NCBI GenBank assembly: GCA_005778045.1
Contig: SXKQ01000038.1
Location: forward strand, 1 to 31,216
DNA: 31,216 nucleotides
From: Planctomycetia bacterium
GTDB lineage: Bacteria; Planctomycetota; UBA1135; GCA-002686595
Direction of reading: 5' to 3'
Positions 23,684-31,216 of this stretch are shown piece by piece. The notes beneath the pieces are model-generated. The model did not search any database, had not been told where the DNA came from, and saw nothing but the letters and a program-made list of their open reading frames with translations. The first letter of the stretch is position 1, and each line of letters opens with the position of its first letter. The translations under genes were made by a program, and so were the position numbers.

Positions 23684-25174
23684 ATGAGCAAGGGGTGCTG
23701 GGTTCTCGGTTTGCCGCTGCTGGCGCTCGCTGCGGGCGCCTGCTCCGCCCCGTCGACGGCTCCGCTCCGTCGCCCGAACATCGTGTTCATCCTCTCGGAC
23801 GACCATGCGGCCCACGCCATCGGCGCCTACGGGTCGGAGCTCGCGCGCACGCCGAACATCGATCGCCTCGCGCGCGAGGGAGTGCGCTTCGAGCGCGCCT
23901 ACTGTGGGAACGCGATCTGTGCCCCGGCGCGCGCGACTCTGCTCACTGGCACCCATAGCCACGTCCACGGAGTGGTCGACAACTCCGCGCGCTTCGACGG
24001 CGCGCAGCCGACCTTTCCGCAGGCGCTGCGTGCGGCTGGCTACCAGACCGCACTCGTCGGCAAGTGGCACCTGAAGAGTGAGCCCACCGGCTTCGACCAC
24101 TGGGAGGTATTTCCGGACCAGGGCCAGTACTACGACCCCGAGTTGCTGTCGGCTGTCGGCACGCGCAAGGTCTCCGGCTACGCCTCGGAGGTGGTGACGG
24201 ACCTCGCGCTCGAATGGCTCGAGTCGCGTGCCACGGACGCGCCCTTCCTCCTGTGCTTGCACCACAAGGCGCCCCACCGTTCTTGGGAGCCCGGCCCACG
24301 CGAGCTTGCGCTGTACGCCGACGAGATCTTGCCCGAGCCCGCCACGCTGCACGACGATTACGCGACGCGCGCGAGCGGCGCAGCCGCGCAGGAGATGTCG
24401 ATCGCGCGCGACCTGAGCGAGTTCGACTTGAAGCTCGGAAGGCCGACGCCGCGCCGCTCGGAGGATCTCGCCGCATGGTCGGCGGCCTACGAAGCGGAAA
24501 ACGCCGCCCTGCGCGCGCGGCCGCTCTCGGGCGACGATCGCACGCGCTGGAACTTCCAGCGCTACCTGAAGGACTATCTGCGCTGCGTGGCGGGCGTCGA
24601 CGTCAGCGTCGGACGCGTGCTCGAGTACCTCGAGCGCGAGGGACTCGCTCAGGACACCCTCGTGATCTACGCCTCCGACCAAGGTTTCTTCCTCGGCGAG
24701 CACGGGTGGTACGACAAGCGCTGGATGTACGAAGAGGCCCTGCGTTTCCCGCTCGTGATGCGCTGGCCCGCGGCGATCGAGGCCGGTGCCGTCGAGCCTC
24801 GCCTCGTGTCCGGCATCGACCTCGCGCCCACGCTGTGCGAGCTCGGTGACGCGCCTGCGTTGCCGCGCGCGCAGGGCACGAGCCTCGCCCCGCTGCTGAC
24901 GGGCCGTGAGCCCTCAGGCTGGCGCGAGGCCATCTACTACCGCTACTACGAGTATCCCGAGCCTCACCGCGTCGAGCCGCACTACGGCGTCCGCACAGAG
25001 AGCCACAAGCTGATCGTCTTCCCGCGACTGGGCGCGAGCGAGCTCTTCGACCTGCGCGCCGACCCGCGCGAGGTGCACAACCTCGCGGGCAGCCCGGACC
25101 ACGCAGGACTCGAGGCAGCTCTCCGGGCGCAGCTCTCCGAGCTGCAGCGCCAGTTCAGCGACGCGCCGCGCTGA
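23684..25174 (+). CDS. Type I sulfatase, lipoprotein
   Basis: A 496-residue arylsulfatase-type hydrolase that removes sulfate esters, probably from polysaccharides or glycosides, outside the cytoplasm. The leader ends in LALAAGAC, so C20 is the likely lipidated residue. Metal-binding DD is at 39-40. The formylglycine signature is CAPAR at 79-83 in NAICAPARATLLTG, with Cys as the residue to be converted by a formylglycine-generating enzyme or anaerobic maturase (neither is in the window). GKWHLK (126-131) carries the Lys/His pair, and SDQGFFLGEHGWYDKRWMYEEALRFPLV (331-358) holds the second metal and substrate-binding residues. The C-terminal segment (LFDLRADPREVHNLAGSPDH) is typical. Homologues include N-acetylglucosamine- and choline-sulfatase-like enzymes; the substrate is not resolved. 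Confidence 0.92.
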   Translation: MSKGCWVLGLPLLALAAGACSAPSTAPLRRPNIVFILSDDHAAHAIGAYGSELARTPNIDRLAREGVRFERAYCGNAICAPARATLLTGTHSHVHGVVDNSARFDGAQPTFPQALRAAGYQTALVGKWHLKSEPTGFDHWEVFPDQGQYYDPELLSAVGTRKVSGYASEVVTDLALEWLESRATDAPFLLCLHHKAPHRSWEPGPRELALYADEILPEPATLHDDYATRASGAAAQEMSIARDLSEFDLKLGRPTPRRSEDLAAWSAAYEAENAALRARPLSGDDRTRWNFQRYLKDYLRCVAGVDVSVGRVLEYLEREGLAQDTLVIYASDQGFFLGEHGWYDKRWMYEEALRFPLVMRWPAAIEAGAVEPRLVSGIDLAPTLCELGDAPALPRAQGTSLAPLLTGREPSGWREAIYYRYYEYPEPHRVEPHYGVRTESHKLIVFPRLGASELFDLRADPREVHNLAGSPDHAGLEAALRAQLSELQRQFSDAPR

Positions 25175-25193
25175 CGATCGCGCCGGGAAAGCG

Positions 25194-25231
25194 CCGCGGG
25201 CCTGCTCGACGTGCGTCGAACAGGCCCGCGG
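25194..25231. terminator. Strong hairpin between the sulfatase gene and tRNA-Thr
   Basis: CCGCGGGCCTG (25194-25204) pairs perfectly with CAGGCCCGCGG (25221-25231). Inside, TCGAC and GTCGA (25206-25219) form a second 5-bp stem with a GTGC loop after a single C/A mismatch. It lies 19 bp after the plus-strand stop and 8 bp beyond the tRNA 3' end on the minus strand. It can work for both converging units; no long T-run follows. Confidence 0.6.
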
Positions 25232-25238
25232 GCTTGTA

Positions 25239-25313
25239 TGGAGCCAGAGACGGGATTCGAACCCGTGACCCCCGCTTTACGAAAGCGGTGCTCTACCACT
25301 GAGCTACACTGGC
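25239..25313 (-). tRNA. tRNA-Thr(CGU)
   Basis: On the minus strand the sequence folds as a cloverleaf of 75 nt including an encoded CCA (72 nt without it). The D arm has AGCTCAGTGGTAGAGC, the anticodon stem CCGCT/AGCGG closes loop TTCGTAA with anticodon CGT (codon ACG, Thr), and the T arm is CGGGTTCGAATCCCG. The acceptor stem GCCAGTG pairs with CTCTGGC except for one T-T mismatch at pair 6-67. The discriminator is T. Confidence 0.92.
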
Positions 25314-25362
25314 AAATCGCTCGGGCGGCCCCCGATCGATGTGGGACAGGTTTCGGACGACA

Positions 25363-25388
25363 GCGGGCGACCGCTTGAGGCCGCCCGC
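25363..25388 (-). terminator. Hairpin after the exported HEAT/receiver-like gene
   Basis: GCGGGCG pairs with CGCCCGC (7 bp), followed by an A/C mismatch and 2 more pairs around loop GCTTGA. It lies 21 nt after the stop at 25410 in the direction of transcription and upstream of the tRNA. No T-run follows, so its role is inferred. Confidence 0.4.
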
Positions 25389-25409
25389 CGCCGAGTCCCG
25401 TCCGGATTC

Positions 25410-27467
25410 CTAGTGGTGGGCCGCGCCGAGGGCAGCGCGATCCGCCGCCGAAAGGTTGCCGACGGCCTGAGCCGCCGCCTTGCGCACCGAGATCGGAGCG
25501 TCGGAGTGAGCCACGCCGACCAGCATCGCAGCGGCCTCGCCAGCAGCACCGCCGCGGGCGAAGATCGACGAGCAGGCGCGGGCGGCTGCCTCGCGAACAC
25601 CTTCCGAGCGAGCGCCGTCTGCCGCCACCGCGGCGAGGGCCGCGACGTGGCTGGCGTTGCCAGCGCTGCACAGGGCGTAGGCTGCGCCCATGGCGATGGC
25701 GTCCTTGCGGCCGAGAGCGCCAGCGAGGGAGTCCGCAGCCGGAGCGATGTTCGTGCCGGTACCAGCGAGAGTCGCAAGCAGACCCGCCGCCTCGGCGGCG
25801 AGAGCATCGGCGCGATCGCGCTCTGAACCCATCTCGCCCATGGCAGCCGTAACGGCCGAGACATCGGCGGGGTTGACGAGGACGCCGGCGACCGTGTCGC
25901 CAAAGGCTTCGGCCGCCGCTTCCGGGTTACTCGAGACGAGGAAGATCGGAGCCTTGGCGAAGGCAGCCTCGGCCTTGATCTCGTCGATCACCTGCTGGGC
26001 AGCGACGTCCGGCAGGGAGTCACTGACCACGACGGCGTCGAGGCCCGGCATGCGGCGCAGGCTGGCGAGACCGATCACGCCGCTCTGCGAGGCGTTGACC
26101 ATCAGGCCGGCGGCGCTGAGAGCTCCCGTGACCGCTTGGCCGCGAGCAGCGTCGGCGTCGATGACGTAGGCGAGGCGCACGACCTGACGGCCGGCGACCT
26201 CACCGAGCGCAGCCACCACGTCCGCGCCGGCGGTGCCCTTGCCCCAAGTAGCCATCTGGCCGAGGGCCACGGCAGCTTCGGAGCGAATCGCGCCGTCCTT
26301 CGAGGCCAGCGCGGTGCGCATGGACCTCGTCGGGGCCGGGGCCATTTCGGCGAGAGCGCGCACGAGCACGGCGGCGGTGCCGCTGTCGCCCTGCGCCACG
26401 GACTGGGCAAGGCCACCTTCGGCACCGAAGGTACCCGTCATGCCGAGAGCCACGTGGGCCTTCTCGACCATGGCCTGCATCTCGGTGGTATCGACGCCGG
26501 CGGCCGAGAGGGCGTTGACCGCGGCGATCGTGCCGGCTTCCGCACGGGCGAGACCCGGGAGCACGTCGGTGCAGGTGGCGTCGGCGATGTGGGCCGCGGT
26601 GAAGCAAGCGCGCGCCATGGCATCGGGGTAGAGAGAGCGCGGCGTCGCGGTCGCGACGAGCGCGCCGTCGCCCCAGCTCCAAACCACGTCGCTCCACATG
26701 TGGTCGGCGAGCACCAGCCCCGAGCGCATGTGGTAGGCGTCACCGATGGCGCACAGATCCCGGCAGGCGTTGCCCGAAGACTTGAGACCACCCATCGCGG
26801 CCGTGGCGGCGTCCACCACCGAGGCGTCGGCGTCGCTGGCGCAGCGGGCGACGAAGCCCGCGGCGCGGGAGTCACCGATGCGGCCGAGCACGTAGACACT
26901 GTTGCGACGCAGGAAGGCGTCGTCGGTCGCGAGCGCTGCGCAGAGGGGCAGCACGACGTCCGAGCTCATCTCGGTCAGCGTCTGGATCGCGGTGGTGCGG
27001 TTCTCGTCGTCGGCAGTGCTGCCCAGCCAGCCGAGCAGGTGCGGCACCACGTACTCGCCGTGGTCGGCCGAGAGCTTGCGGATCGCCTTGCGACGCTCGA
27101 CCGGATTGTCGGTCGAGAGTTCCTTGACCAGCGCCTTGATCGCGTCGGCGTCGTTGCGACGCTCGCGGCGCGCGGCGTCGACGAGCGCCATCATGCGGCG
27201 GCCGACGAGCTCGATGTCGCCCTTCGAGCGCAGGATCTCGAGCCACGTGTCGTGGTCCGTCGCGGTCCACAGCGCGTAGGCCTGCTCAGCCGAGGGCTCC
27301 ATGGCGAGCACCTTTTGGAACATGCGCAGCGCCTCGTCCTTGCGATCGCGTTGCAGCAGATCGACGGCCTGCTTGAAGGTCCCTTCGATGTCCTGGGCCA
27401 GCGCGGCAGGGGCGGTGAGGCACAGCGCGGCGAGGGCCAGACCCAGCTTCCGGTACGATCCGGTCAT
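25410..27467 (-). CDS. Exported HEAT-repeat protein with embedded receiver-like domain
   Basis: A 685-residue protein with a clear signal peptide (LGLALAALCLTAPAALAQD, 8-26). Residues 27-66 look like one tetratricopeptide-like helix pair (AVDLLQRDRKDEALRMFQKVLAMEP). About 105-225 and 380-425 are HEAT-like helical repeats (PVERRKAIRKLSADHGEYVVPHLLG, SEAAVALGQMATWG), with more at 600-680. Between them, about 430-545 has the order of a response-regulator receiver: VIDAD at 435-439 (like VDDD), DAVVVSDSLPD at 477-487, and PIFLVSSNPEA..GVLVNPAD at 507-535. The phosphoacceptor position is S482 and the conserved Lys is N532, so it should be inactive for phosphotransfer. AGGAAG precedes the ATG. A sigma70-like promoter lies about 130 bp upstream. 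Confidence 0.75.
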   Translation of the reverse strand: MTGSYRKLGLALAALCLTAPAALAQDIEGTFKQAVDLLQRDRKDEALRMFQKVLAMEPSAEQAYALWTATDHDTWLEILRSKGDIELVGRRMMALVDAARRERRNDADAIKALVKELSTDNPVERRKAIRKLSADHGEYVVPHLLGWLGSTADDENRTTAIQTLTEMSSDVVLPLCAALATDDAFLRRNSVYVLGRIGDSRAAGFVARCASDADASVVDAATAAMGGLKSSGNACRDLCAIGDAYHMRSGLVLADHMWSDVVWSWGDGALVATATPRSLYPDAMARACFTAAHIADATCTDVLPGLARAEAGTIAAVNALSAAGVDTTEMQAMVEKAHVALGMTGTFGAEGGLAQSVAQGDSGTAAVLVRALAEMAPAPTRSMRTALASKDGAIRSEAAVALGQMATWGKGTAGADVVAALGEVAGRQVVRLAYVIDADAARGQAVTGALSAAGLMVNASQSGVIGLASLRRMPGLDAVVVSDSLPDVAAQQVIDEIKAEAAFAKAPIFLVSSNPEAAAEAFGDTVAGVLVNPADVSAVTAAMGEMGSERDRADALAAEAAGLLATLAGTGTNIAPAADSLAGALGRKDAIAMGAAYALCSAGNASHVAALAAVAADGARSEGVREAAARACSSIFARGGAAGEAAAMLVGVAHSDAPISVRKAAAQAVGNLSAADRAALGAAHH

Positions 27468-27596
27468 GTCGTGACTTCCTTGGTGGGACGGGGGCTCTGC
27501 GGAGCGGGCGGCCCGTGCGTTCCGCCCCGGAATAGGTTGGGGCGGGTGGGACGCGCGGGCGGTCTTGGGGGGCCCGTTCCGACGAAAGGTCCGATG

Positions 27597-27624
27597 ATGA
27601 TAGCGGTGCGAGAGGGCGGGTCAA
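27597..27624 (-). promoter_or_regulatory. Sigma70-like promoter TTGACC-16-TATCAT for the HEAT/receiver-like gene
   Basis: On the minus strand the -35 TTGACC is at 27619-27624 and the -10 TATCAT at 27597-27602, with a 16-bp spacer. Both match 5 of 6 consensus bases. A transcript would begin near 27590 and have a leader of about 120 nt, in which CCCC/GGGG near 27516-27545 can pair. The rest of 27468-27665 shows nothing else. Confidence 0.7.
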
Positions 27625-27665
27625 GCACGGGCAATGCCGAGCTCGAACTCCTCCTTCCCCTCCCT

Positions 27666-29219
27666 CTACCCCAGCCGGGCGGGCAAGCTACGCGCCGTCG
27701 GGGCCTCGCCGGCTCGGGTGAGCAACCCGGCGACGAAGCGACCGGCCGCGGCGAAAAGGGGTGGGGTGGGCGCGAAGGCGAGCAGGACCGGGACATCCGC
27801 GCGCTCCCAGAGTCGATGGTCGAGCGACTGGGGCGAGCCGAACCACAAAAGCGCCAAGGGCTGCCCGCTTTTCCGATGGCGCTCCACGACCGCTTCGAGC
27901 GCGGCGCACTCCGCCTCGGTCAGGCCGTAGCGGCCCCGGCCAGCGCGCGCCTCGCAGAACACGGGCAGCAGCGTCAGGTCCCCCACGAGGGAGCCAAGTT
28001 CCTTGCGCAGCCCCTCGATCAGCTGGACGAATTCCGGCGTCTCGGCCGCGGGGATCGGGTCGAGCAGCTCGACCCCTCCCCTGCGCGGGCTGGGACCGAG
28101 GTCCCAGCGCGGGCGAGAGCTTCGCAGGGCTCGGTAGGCCAGCCGTTCGGCCAGTTCCCGCCCCTCGTCGACTCCCACTGGAGATCCCGGGCGGGAGCGC
28201 AGCCGCTCGCGCAGGGCCTGCGCGCGCTCAGCCGCTTGCTGCAGGCGTGCGAGCGACAGCAACGGTCCGCCCGCGTGGGCGACAAGCTCGGCCGCCGCCG
28301 CGTCCGGATCGTGCGGGCAGAGCAGCACGTCGCAGCCCGCCGCAAGCGCACGGGCATAGCGCGGCGCGAAGCGCTCGAGCGCTCCCATATTCATCGCGTC
28401 GCTGACGACCGTGCCGCCGAAGCCGAGCTCGCCGCGCAGCACATCCTCGATCACGGCGCGAGAGAGCGTGCAGGGCAGACCGCGCTCGCCCGTCAGGGCC
28501 GGCACGTCGAGGTGCGCGATCATCACGCAGTCGACGGCGTGCTCGACAAGGCGCCGGAACGGCACGAGCTCGCGCGCGCGCAGCCGCTCGGCACTCGCCG
28601 ACACGCTCGGCAGCTCGACATGGGAGTCGCGCGACGTATCGCCGTGCCCCGGGAAGTGCTTGGCGCAGCTGCCGGCACCGCCGGCGCGCAGGCCCATCGA
28701 CAGCGCCAGCGCGCGCTCCGCGGCCTCGCCGGGATGGTCGCCGAAGCTGCGCGTCGCGATGATCGGGTTGTCGCGCTCCGTGTTGACGTCCGCCACGGGC
28801 GCGAGCACGAGCTCGGCTCCCACGGCGCGCGCCTCGCGGGCGGTCAGCTCGCCGGCGGCCCAGATCCAGTCGAGTTCCTCGCGCTCGCCCGTCAGCGCGG
28901 CGGAGGCCAAGGCGAGCGCGGGAGGCAGGCGCGTGGCACCGCGGAAATGCAGGCCCGCGCCCTGCTCGAGGTCGACGGCAGCGGCGGGAGGCGGCACGCC
29001 GAGTTCGGCGCAAGCCGAGCGCACACGCGCGATGAGCGCCGCAAGGTCACCGGCTCCCGACGGCGTGCGGCCGAAGGCCGTGAGCAAGGCCGGCGGAAAG
29101 CGCTGGAGATAAGCGCGCGCTGGCACGACCTCGCCCGAGCTCGCGATCGTGCCCGCCACGCGCAACTCCGGCGCGAGAACCGCGCCCACCCAACGTTCGA
29201 TCGTCTGCGGGTCCGTCAT
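27666..29219 (-). CDS. nagZ: NagZ-like beta-N-acetylhexosaminidase (GH3)
   Basis: A 517-residue glycoside hydrolase family 3 enzyme that cleaves GlcNAc from anhydroMurNAc-peptides in peptidoglycan recycling. The N-terminal barrel has DLEQG at 83-87, APVADVNTERDNPIIATRSFGDHP at 140-163, the hallmark loop KHFPGHGDTSRDSH at 187-200 with its catalytic Asp/His, and SDAMNMGAL at 273-281 with the nucleophile D274. About 340-517 is an additional C-terminal domain like that of long NagZ forms. There is no signal peptide, so it acts in the cytoplasm. The ATG is fixed by the ATGA overlap with the upstream anmK stop, which agrees with the pathway link. DLEQG differs from the usual DxEGG by one residue. 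Confidence 0.88.
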   Translation of the reverse strand: MTDPQTIERWVGAVLAPELRVAGTIASSGEVVPARAYLQRFPPALLTAFGRTPSGAGDLAALIARVRSACAELGVPPPAAAVDLEQGAGLHFRGATRLPPALALASAALTGEREELDWIWAAGELTAREARAVGAELVLAPVADVNTERDNPIIATRSFGDHPGEAAERALALSMGLRAGGAGSCAKHFPGHGDTSRDSHVELPSVSASAERLRARELVPFRRLVEHAVDCVMIAHLDVPALTGERGLPCTLSRAVIEDVLRGELGFGGTVVSDAMNMGALERFAPRYARALAAGCDVLLCPHDPDAAAAELVAHAGGPLLSLARLQQAAERAQALRERLRSRPGSPVGVDEGRELAERLAYRALRSSRPRWDLGPSPRRGGVELLDPIPAAETPEFVQLIEGLRKELGSLVGDLTLLPVFCEARAGRGRYGLTEAECAALEAVVERHRKSGQPLALLWFGSPQSLDHRLWERADVPVLLAFAPTPPLFAAAGRFVAGLLTRAGEAPTARSLPARLG

Positions 29220-30424
29220 GATTCGAGTCGAGCCGGGGAGGCGGGCCAAGAGAGCTTGCCGAGGGTACGCCCCGGGCGCGCGCCCGTCGCGCTCGTGCGC
29301 GTCACCGGGAGCGCGAGCGCGCAGCGCGCCGCGAGCGTCGCGAACACCAGAGCCTCGCGGGCGTCGGGATCGACGCCAAAGTCCTCGCCCGACGCCACCG
29401 GTTGCGGGCAACGCAGCGCGAGCGCGTTCATCACGCGCTGGTGGTGCACTCCCCCGCCGCAGACGACGAGCCACTGCGCGCGCAGACCGAAGTCCCGCAG
29501 CGCGCGCGCCACCGAGAGCGCCACGAACTCCGCAGCGGTGGCGAGCAGGTCTTCCTTACGCGCGACGCCGAGCTCCCGGGCGCGCGCGACGATGCCCTCG
29601 ACCCACGCCTCGCCGAAGGTGTCGCGTCCCGTGCTCTTCGGCGGCGGGCGGCTCAGGAACTCGTGCGCGGCGAGCTCGGCGAGCAGTTGCGCGTGAGCCG
29701 TGCCCGCCATGGCCGCGGCGCCGCCCTCGTCATAGGGCATGCCGAGCAGGCGCCGCGCCAGCCCATCGAGCAGCGCGTTGGCAGGGCCCGTGTCGAACGC
29801 CCGCGCGTCCTCGCGCGGATCGTCGGAGAGCAGCGTCAGGTTCGCCATGCCGCCGAGATTCAGGATCGCCGCCGGCCGCGGCAGGTCCGTGAACACGAGG
29901 TCATCGGCCAACGCGGAGACCGGCGCGCCTTCGCCGCCCGCCGCGATATCGCGCTGCCGAAAGTCACTCGCGACCATGCAGCCCGCTTCCTCGGCGACGA
30001 AGTCCCCGTCGCCGAGCTGCACCGTGGCGGCGCCGGAGGACTCGCGGCCATCGTGGTGCCACACGGTCTGGCCATGGCTGCCGACGAGGTCGAGCTCGAA
30101 GCTCGCCTCGCGCGCGAACTCGCGCACCGCGCGTCCGAACGCGCGGCCGAGGTCGCGCGACAGCAACGCGCTCTCGCGCAGCCCGAGCGTGCCTCCGTCG
30201 AGCACGGCGCGCACCGCTGCGCGCAGCTCCGTCGGATACGGCACGGTGCGGAACGCGAACAGTCGCGGGGCCCCGAGCGGACGCGCGGACTCCGCGCGCT
30301 CGAAGCGCACCAGCGCGACGTCGATGCCATCCGCGGAGGTGCCCGACAGCACGCCGGCCACGCCCGCAGATCCGTCGGCGAGGCGGGCCCGCAGCGTGTC
30401 GAGCGGATGCGGCGTGGTAGCCAT
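29216..30424 (-). CDS. anmK: Anhydro-N-acetylmuramic acid kinase
   Basis: A 402-residue cytoplasmic kinase that converts 1,6-anhydroMurNAc and ATP to MurNAc-6-phosphate. All AnmK blocks are seen: GVLSGTSADGID (24-35), the phosphate-binding loop; GSHGQTVWHHDG; DFRQRDIAAGGEGAPVS with the catalytic Asp; PAAILNLGGMANLTLL; AFDTGPANALLDGL; and VVCGGGVHHQRVMNAL. Its length is normal. It is the first gene of a two-gene operon with nagZ, whose product makes the substrate, so both lie in one recycling step. The ATG at 30424 follows a TATCCT box by 10 nt and lacks a Shine-Dalgarno sequence. MurNAc-6-phosphate hydrolase (MurQ) is not in the window. Confidence 0.92.
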   Translation of the reverse strand: MATTPHPLDTLRARLADGSAGVAGVLSGTSADGIDVALVRFERAESARPLGAPRLFAFRTVPYPTELRAAVRAVLDGGTLGLRESALLSRDLGRAFGRAVREFAREASFELDLVGSHGQTVWHHDGRESSGAATVQLGDGDFVAEEAGCMVASDFRQRDIAAGGEGAPVSALADDLVFTDLPRPAAILNLGGMANLTLLSDDPREDARAFDTGPANALLDGLARRLLGMPYDEGGAAAMAGTAHAQLLAELAAHEFLSRPPPKSTGRDTFGEAWVEGIVARARELGVARKEDLLATAAEFVALSVARALRDFGLRAQWLVVCGGGVHHQRVMNALALRCPQPVASGEDFGVDPDAREALVFATLAARCALALPVTRTSATGARPGRTLGKLSWPASPARLES

Positions 30425-30434
30425 GCGGGGCCGA

Positions 30435-30440
30435 AGGATA
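30435..30440 (-). promoter_or_regulatory. -10-like box TATCCT before anmK
   Basis: TATCCT on the minus strand ends 10 nt before the ATG at 30424, so the mRNA leader would be only about 4 nt. No good -35 was seen. Confidence 0.4.
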
Positions 30441-30542
30441 GCGAGCGCGGGCTAGCATGGAATCGCGCGCGTGCCGGGCTTGCGCGCGGCGGCGAACCCG
30501 GCGAGCGTGGCGCCGGCGGCGACGCGCTCGCCGCGCGGCTGC

Positions 30543-30548
30543 TAGGCT
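30543..30548 (+). promoter_or_regulatory. -10-like box TAGGCT before the response regulator gene
   Basis: TAGGCT ends 7 nt before the ATG at 30556, so transcription would start about at the start codon. The 30441-30542 sequence is GC-rich without a visible -35 or Shine-Dalgarno element. Confidence 0.4.
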
Positions 30549-30555
30549 TCCCTGC

Positions 30556-31216
30556 ATGGCACGCGAACGCGCAACCGTGCTCGTCGTCGACGACGACGGG
30601 GACATCCGCCTCTCCCTGGAGATGATGCTCCAGTACGAGGGCTTCGAGGTCTGGACCGCGAAGGACGGCGAGGAAGCACTCGCGCGGCTCGAGCGCGAGG
30701 CGCAGTCGGGCCGCGCCGCGGAGCTCGTGCTGTGCGACGTCAAGATGCCGCGCCTCGACGGACCGGGGCTGCTCGACGCGCTCGCGACCCGCGGCTCGCG
30801 GCCGAGCGTGATCATGATCAGCGGGCACGGCGACATCGCCACCGCCGTCGACGCGCTGCGGCGCGGGGCCGTCGACTTCATCGAGAAGCCGCTCGAGCAG
30901 AACCGTGTCGTGGTCTCGCTGCGCAACGCGCTGCGCGAGCGCCGCCTCACCTCCGAGAACGCCCACCTGCGCACGCGGCTCGCCGAGCCCTGGCGACTCG
31001 TGGGCACGAGCGCAGCGATGAGCACGCTGCGCGATCAGGTGGCACGCGTCGCGCGCAGCGACGCCTCGGTGCTGGTCACCGGCGAGAACGGCTCGGGCAA
31101 GGAAGTCGTCGCGCGCCAGATCCACCTCGAGAGCGCACGCGCGGCCGCGGCGTTCGTGACGGTCAACTGCGCGGCGATTCCCTCGGAGCTGATCGAGTCC
31201 GAGCTCTTCGGCCACG
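30556..31216 (+). CDS. Sigma54-dependent response regulator, NtrX/NtrC type, 5' part
   Basis: The first 220 residues of a two-component regulator that continues past the window end. The receiver domain (about 7-120) has VVDDD (10-14), phosphoacceptor D61 in [11 protein letters not shown], the conserved Ser/Thr region MISGHGD, and K111 in FIEKPL. The AAA+ domain begins at about 148 ([19 protein letters not shown]). Walker A is GENGSGKE at 176-183, and [18 protein letters not shown] at 203-220 directly precedes the expected GAFTGA sigma54-contact loop, which is cut off. The GEN Walker start resembles NtrX-like proteins. It is divergent from the peptidoglycan recycling operon; its partner kinase and targets are not visible. 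Confidence 0.92.
   Translation, partial: MARERATVLVVDDDGDIRLSLEMMLQYEGFEVWTAKDGEEALARLEREAQSGRAAELVLCDVKMPRLDGPGLLDALATRGSRPSVIMISGHGDIATAVDALRRGAVDFIEKPLEQNRVVVSLRNALRERRLTSENAHLRTRLAEPWRLVGTSAAMSTLRDQVARVARSDASVLVTGENGSGKEVVARQIHLESARAAAAFVTVNCAAIPSELIESELFGH

Noticed and set aside
26136..29696. Very long plus-strand open frame (over 1100 codons) opposite the HEAT and nagZ genes
   Set aside because: Its translation is rich in Arg, Gly, His, Gln and Ala with no domain, and it lies antisense to two genes with clear motifs. GC-biased third positions produce such frames.

Overview
The window is about 31 kb of very GC-rich DNA, packed with genes, with strong G/C bias at third codon positions. 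This bias makes long spurious frames on the opposite strands. The gene content suggests a bacterium of the Planctomycetota or a similar lineage. The clues are two Gfo/Idh/MocA oxidoreductases with twin-arginine leaders, a lipoprotein sulfatase, two exported HEAT-repeat proteins and a type IV pilus retraction ATPase. This placement is inference from content; no marker gene such as rRNA is present.

Layout. 1-810 (+) is the 3' part of a PilT-type ATPase. 826-11808 is almost entirely minus strand: an STT3/AglB-like oligosaccharyltransferase (826-3075), a YihY/RNase BN-type membrane protein with a winged-helix tail (3305-4840), a C39-like exported peptidase (4858-6048), and a tight group of a His-rich membrane miniprotein, MoaB and a BtpA-family protein (6155-7745). 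An exported HEAT-repeat protein (7797-9905) and a large protein with a GNAT-like region (10048-11808) follow. 11980-17429 (+) is a five-gene operon with 4-bp overlaps at three junctions: oxidoreductase, ApbE-like flavin transferase, second oxidoreductase, membrane cytochrome c, MFS transporter. A small beta-barrel candidate (17466-18095) and an AftB-like GT-C glycosyltransferase (18105-19766) follow on the same strand.

19774-23549 (-) holds an apparent fragment of a tryptophanase-type lyase, a short KtrA/TrkA-like protein, a KtrB/TrkH-type potassium channel subunit and an anchored beta-sandwich protein. A sulfatase (23684-25174, +) is followed by a minus-strand tRNA-Thr(CGU). A second exported HEAT-repeat protein (25410-27467, -) carries an embedded degenerate response-regulator receiver-like domain and has the best sigma70-like promoter in the window. 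NagZ and AnmK (27666-30424, -) form a two-gene peptidoglycan-recycling operon. A sigma54-type response regulator (30556 to the window edge, +) diverges from it.

The most unusual points are the archaeal-like STT3 with a changed WWDYG site, the exported pseudo-receiver in a HEAT protein, the oxidoreductase/ApbE/cytochrome/MFS operon with an SGAT motif in the cytochrome, and recurrent TAnnnT boxes 6-10 nt before start codons, which suggest leaderless mRNAs. No CRISPR array, insertion sequence, rRNA or replication origin was seen. No intergenic gap exceeds 300 bases.
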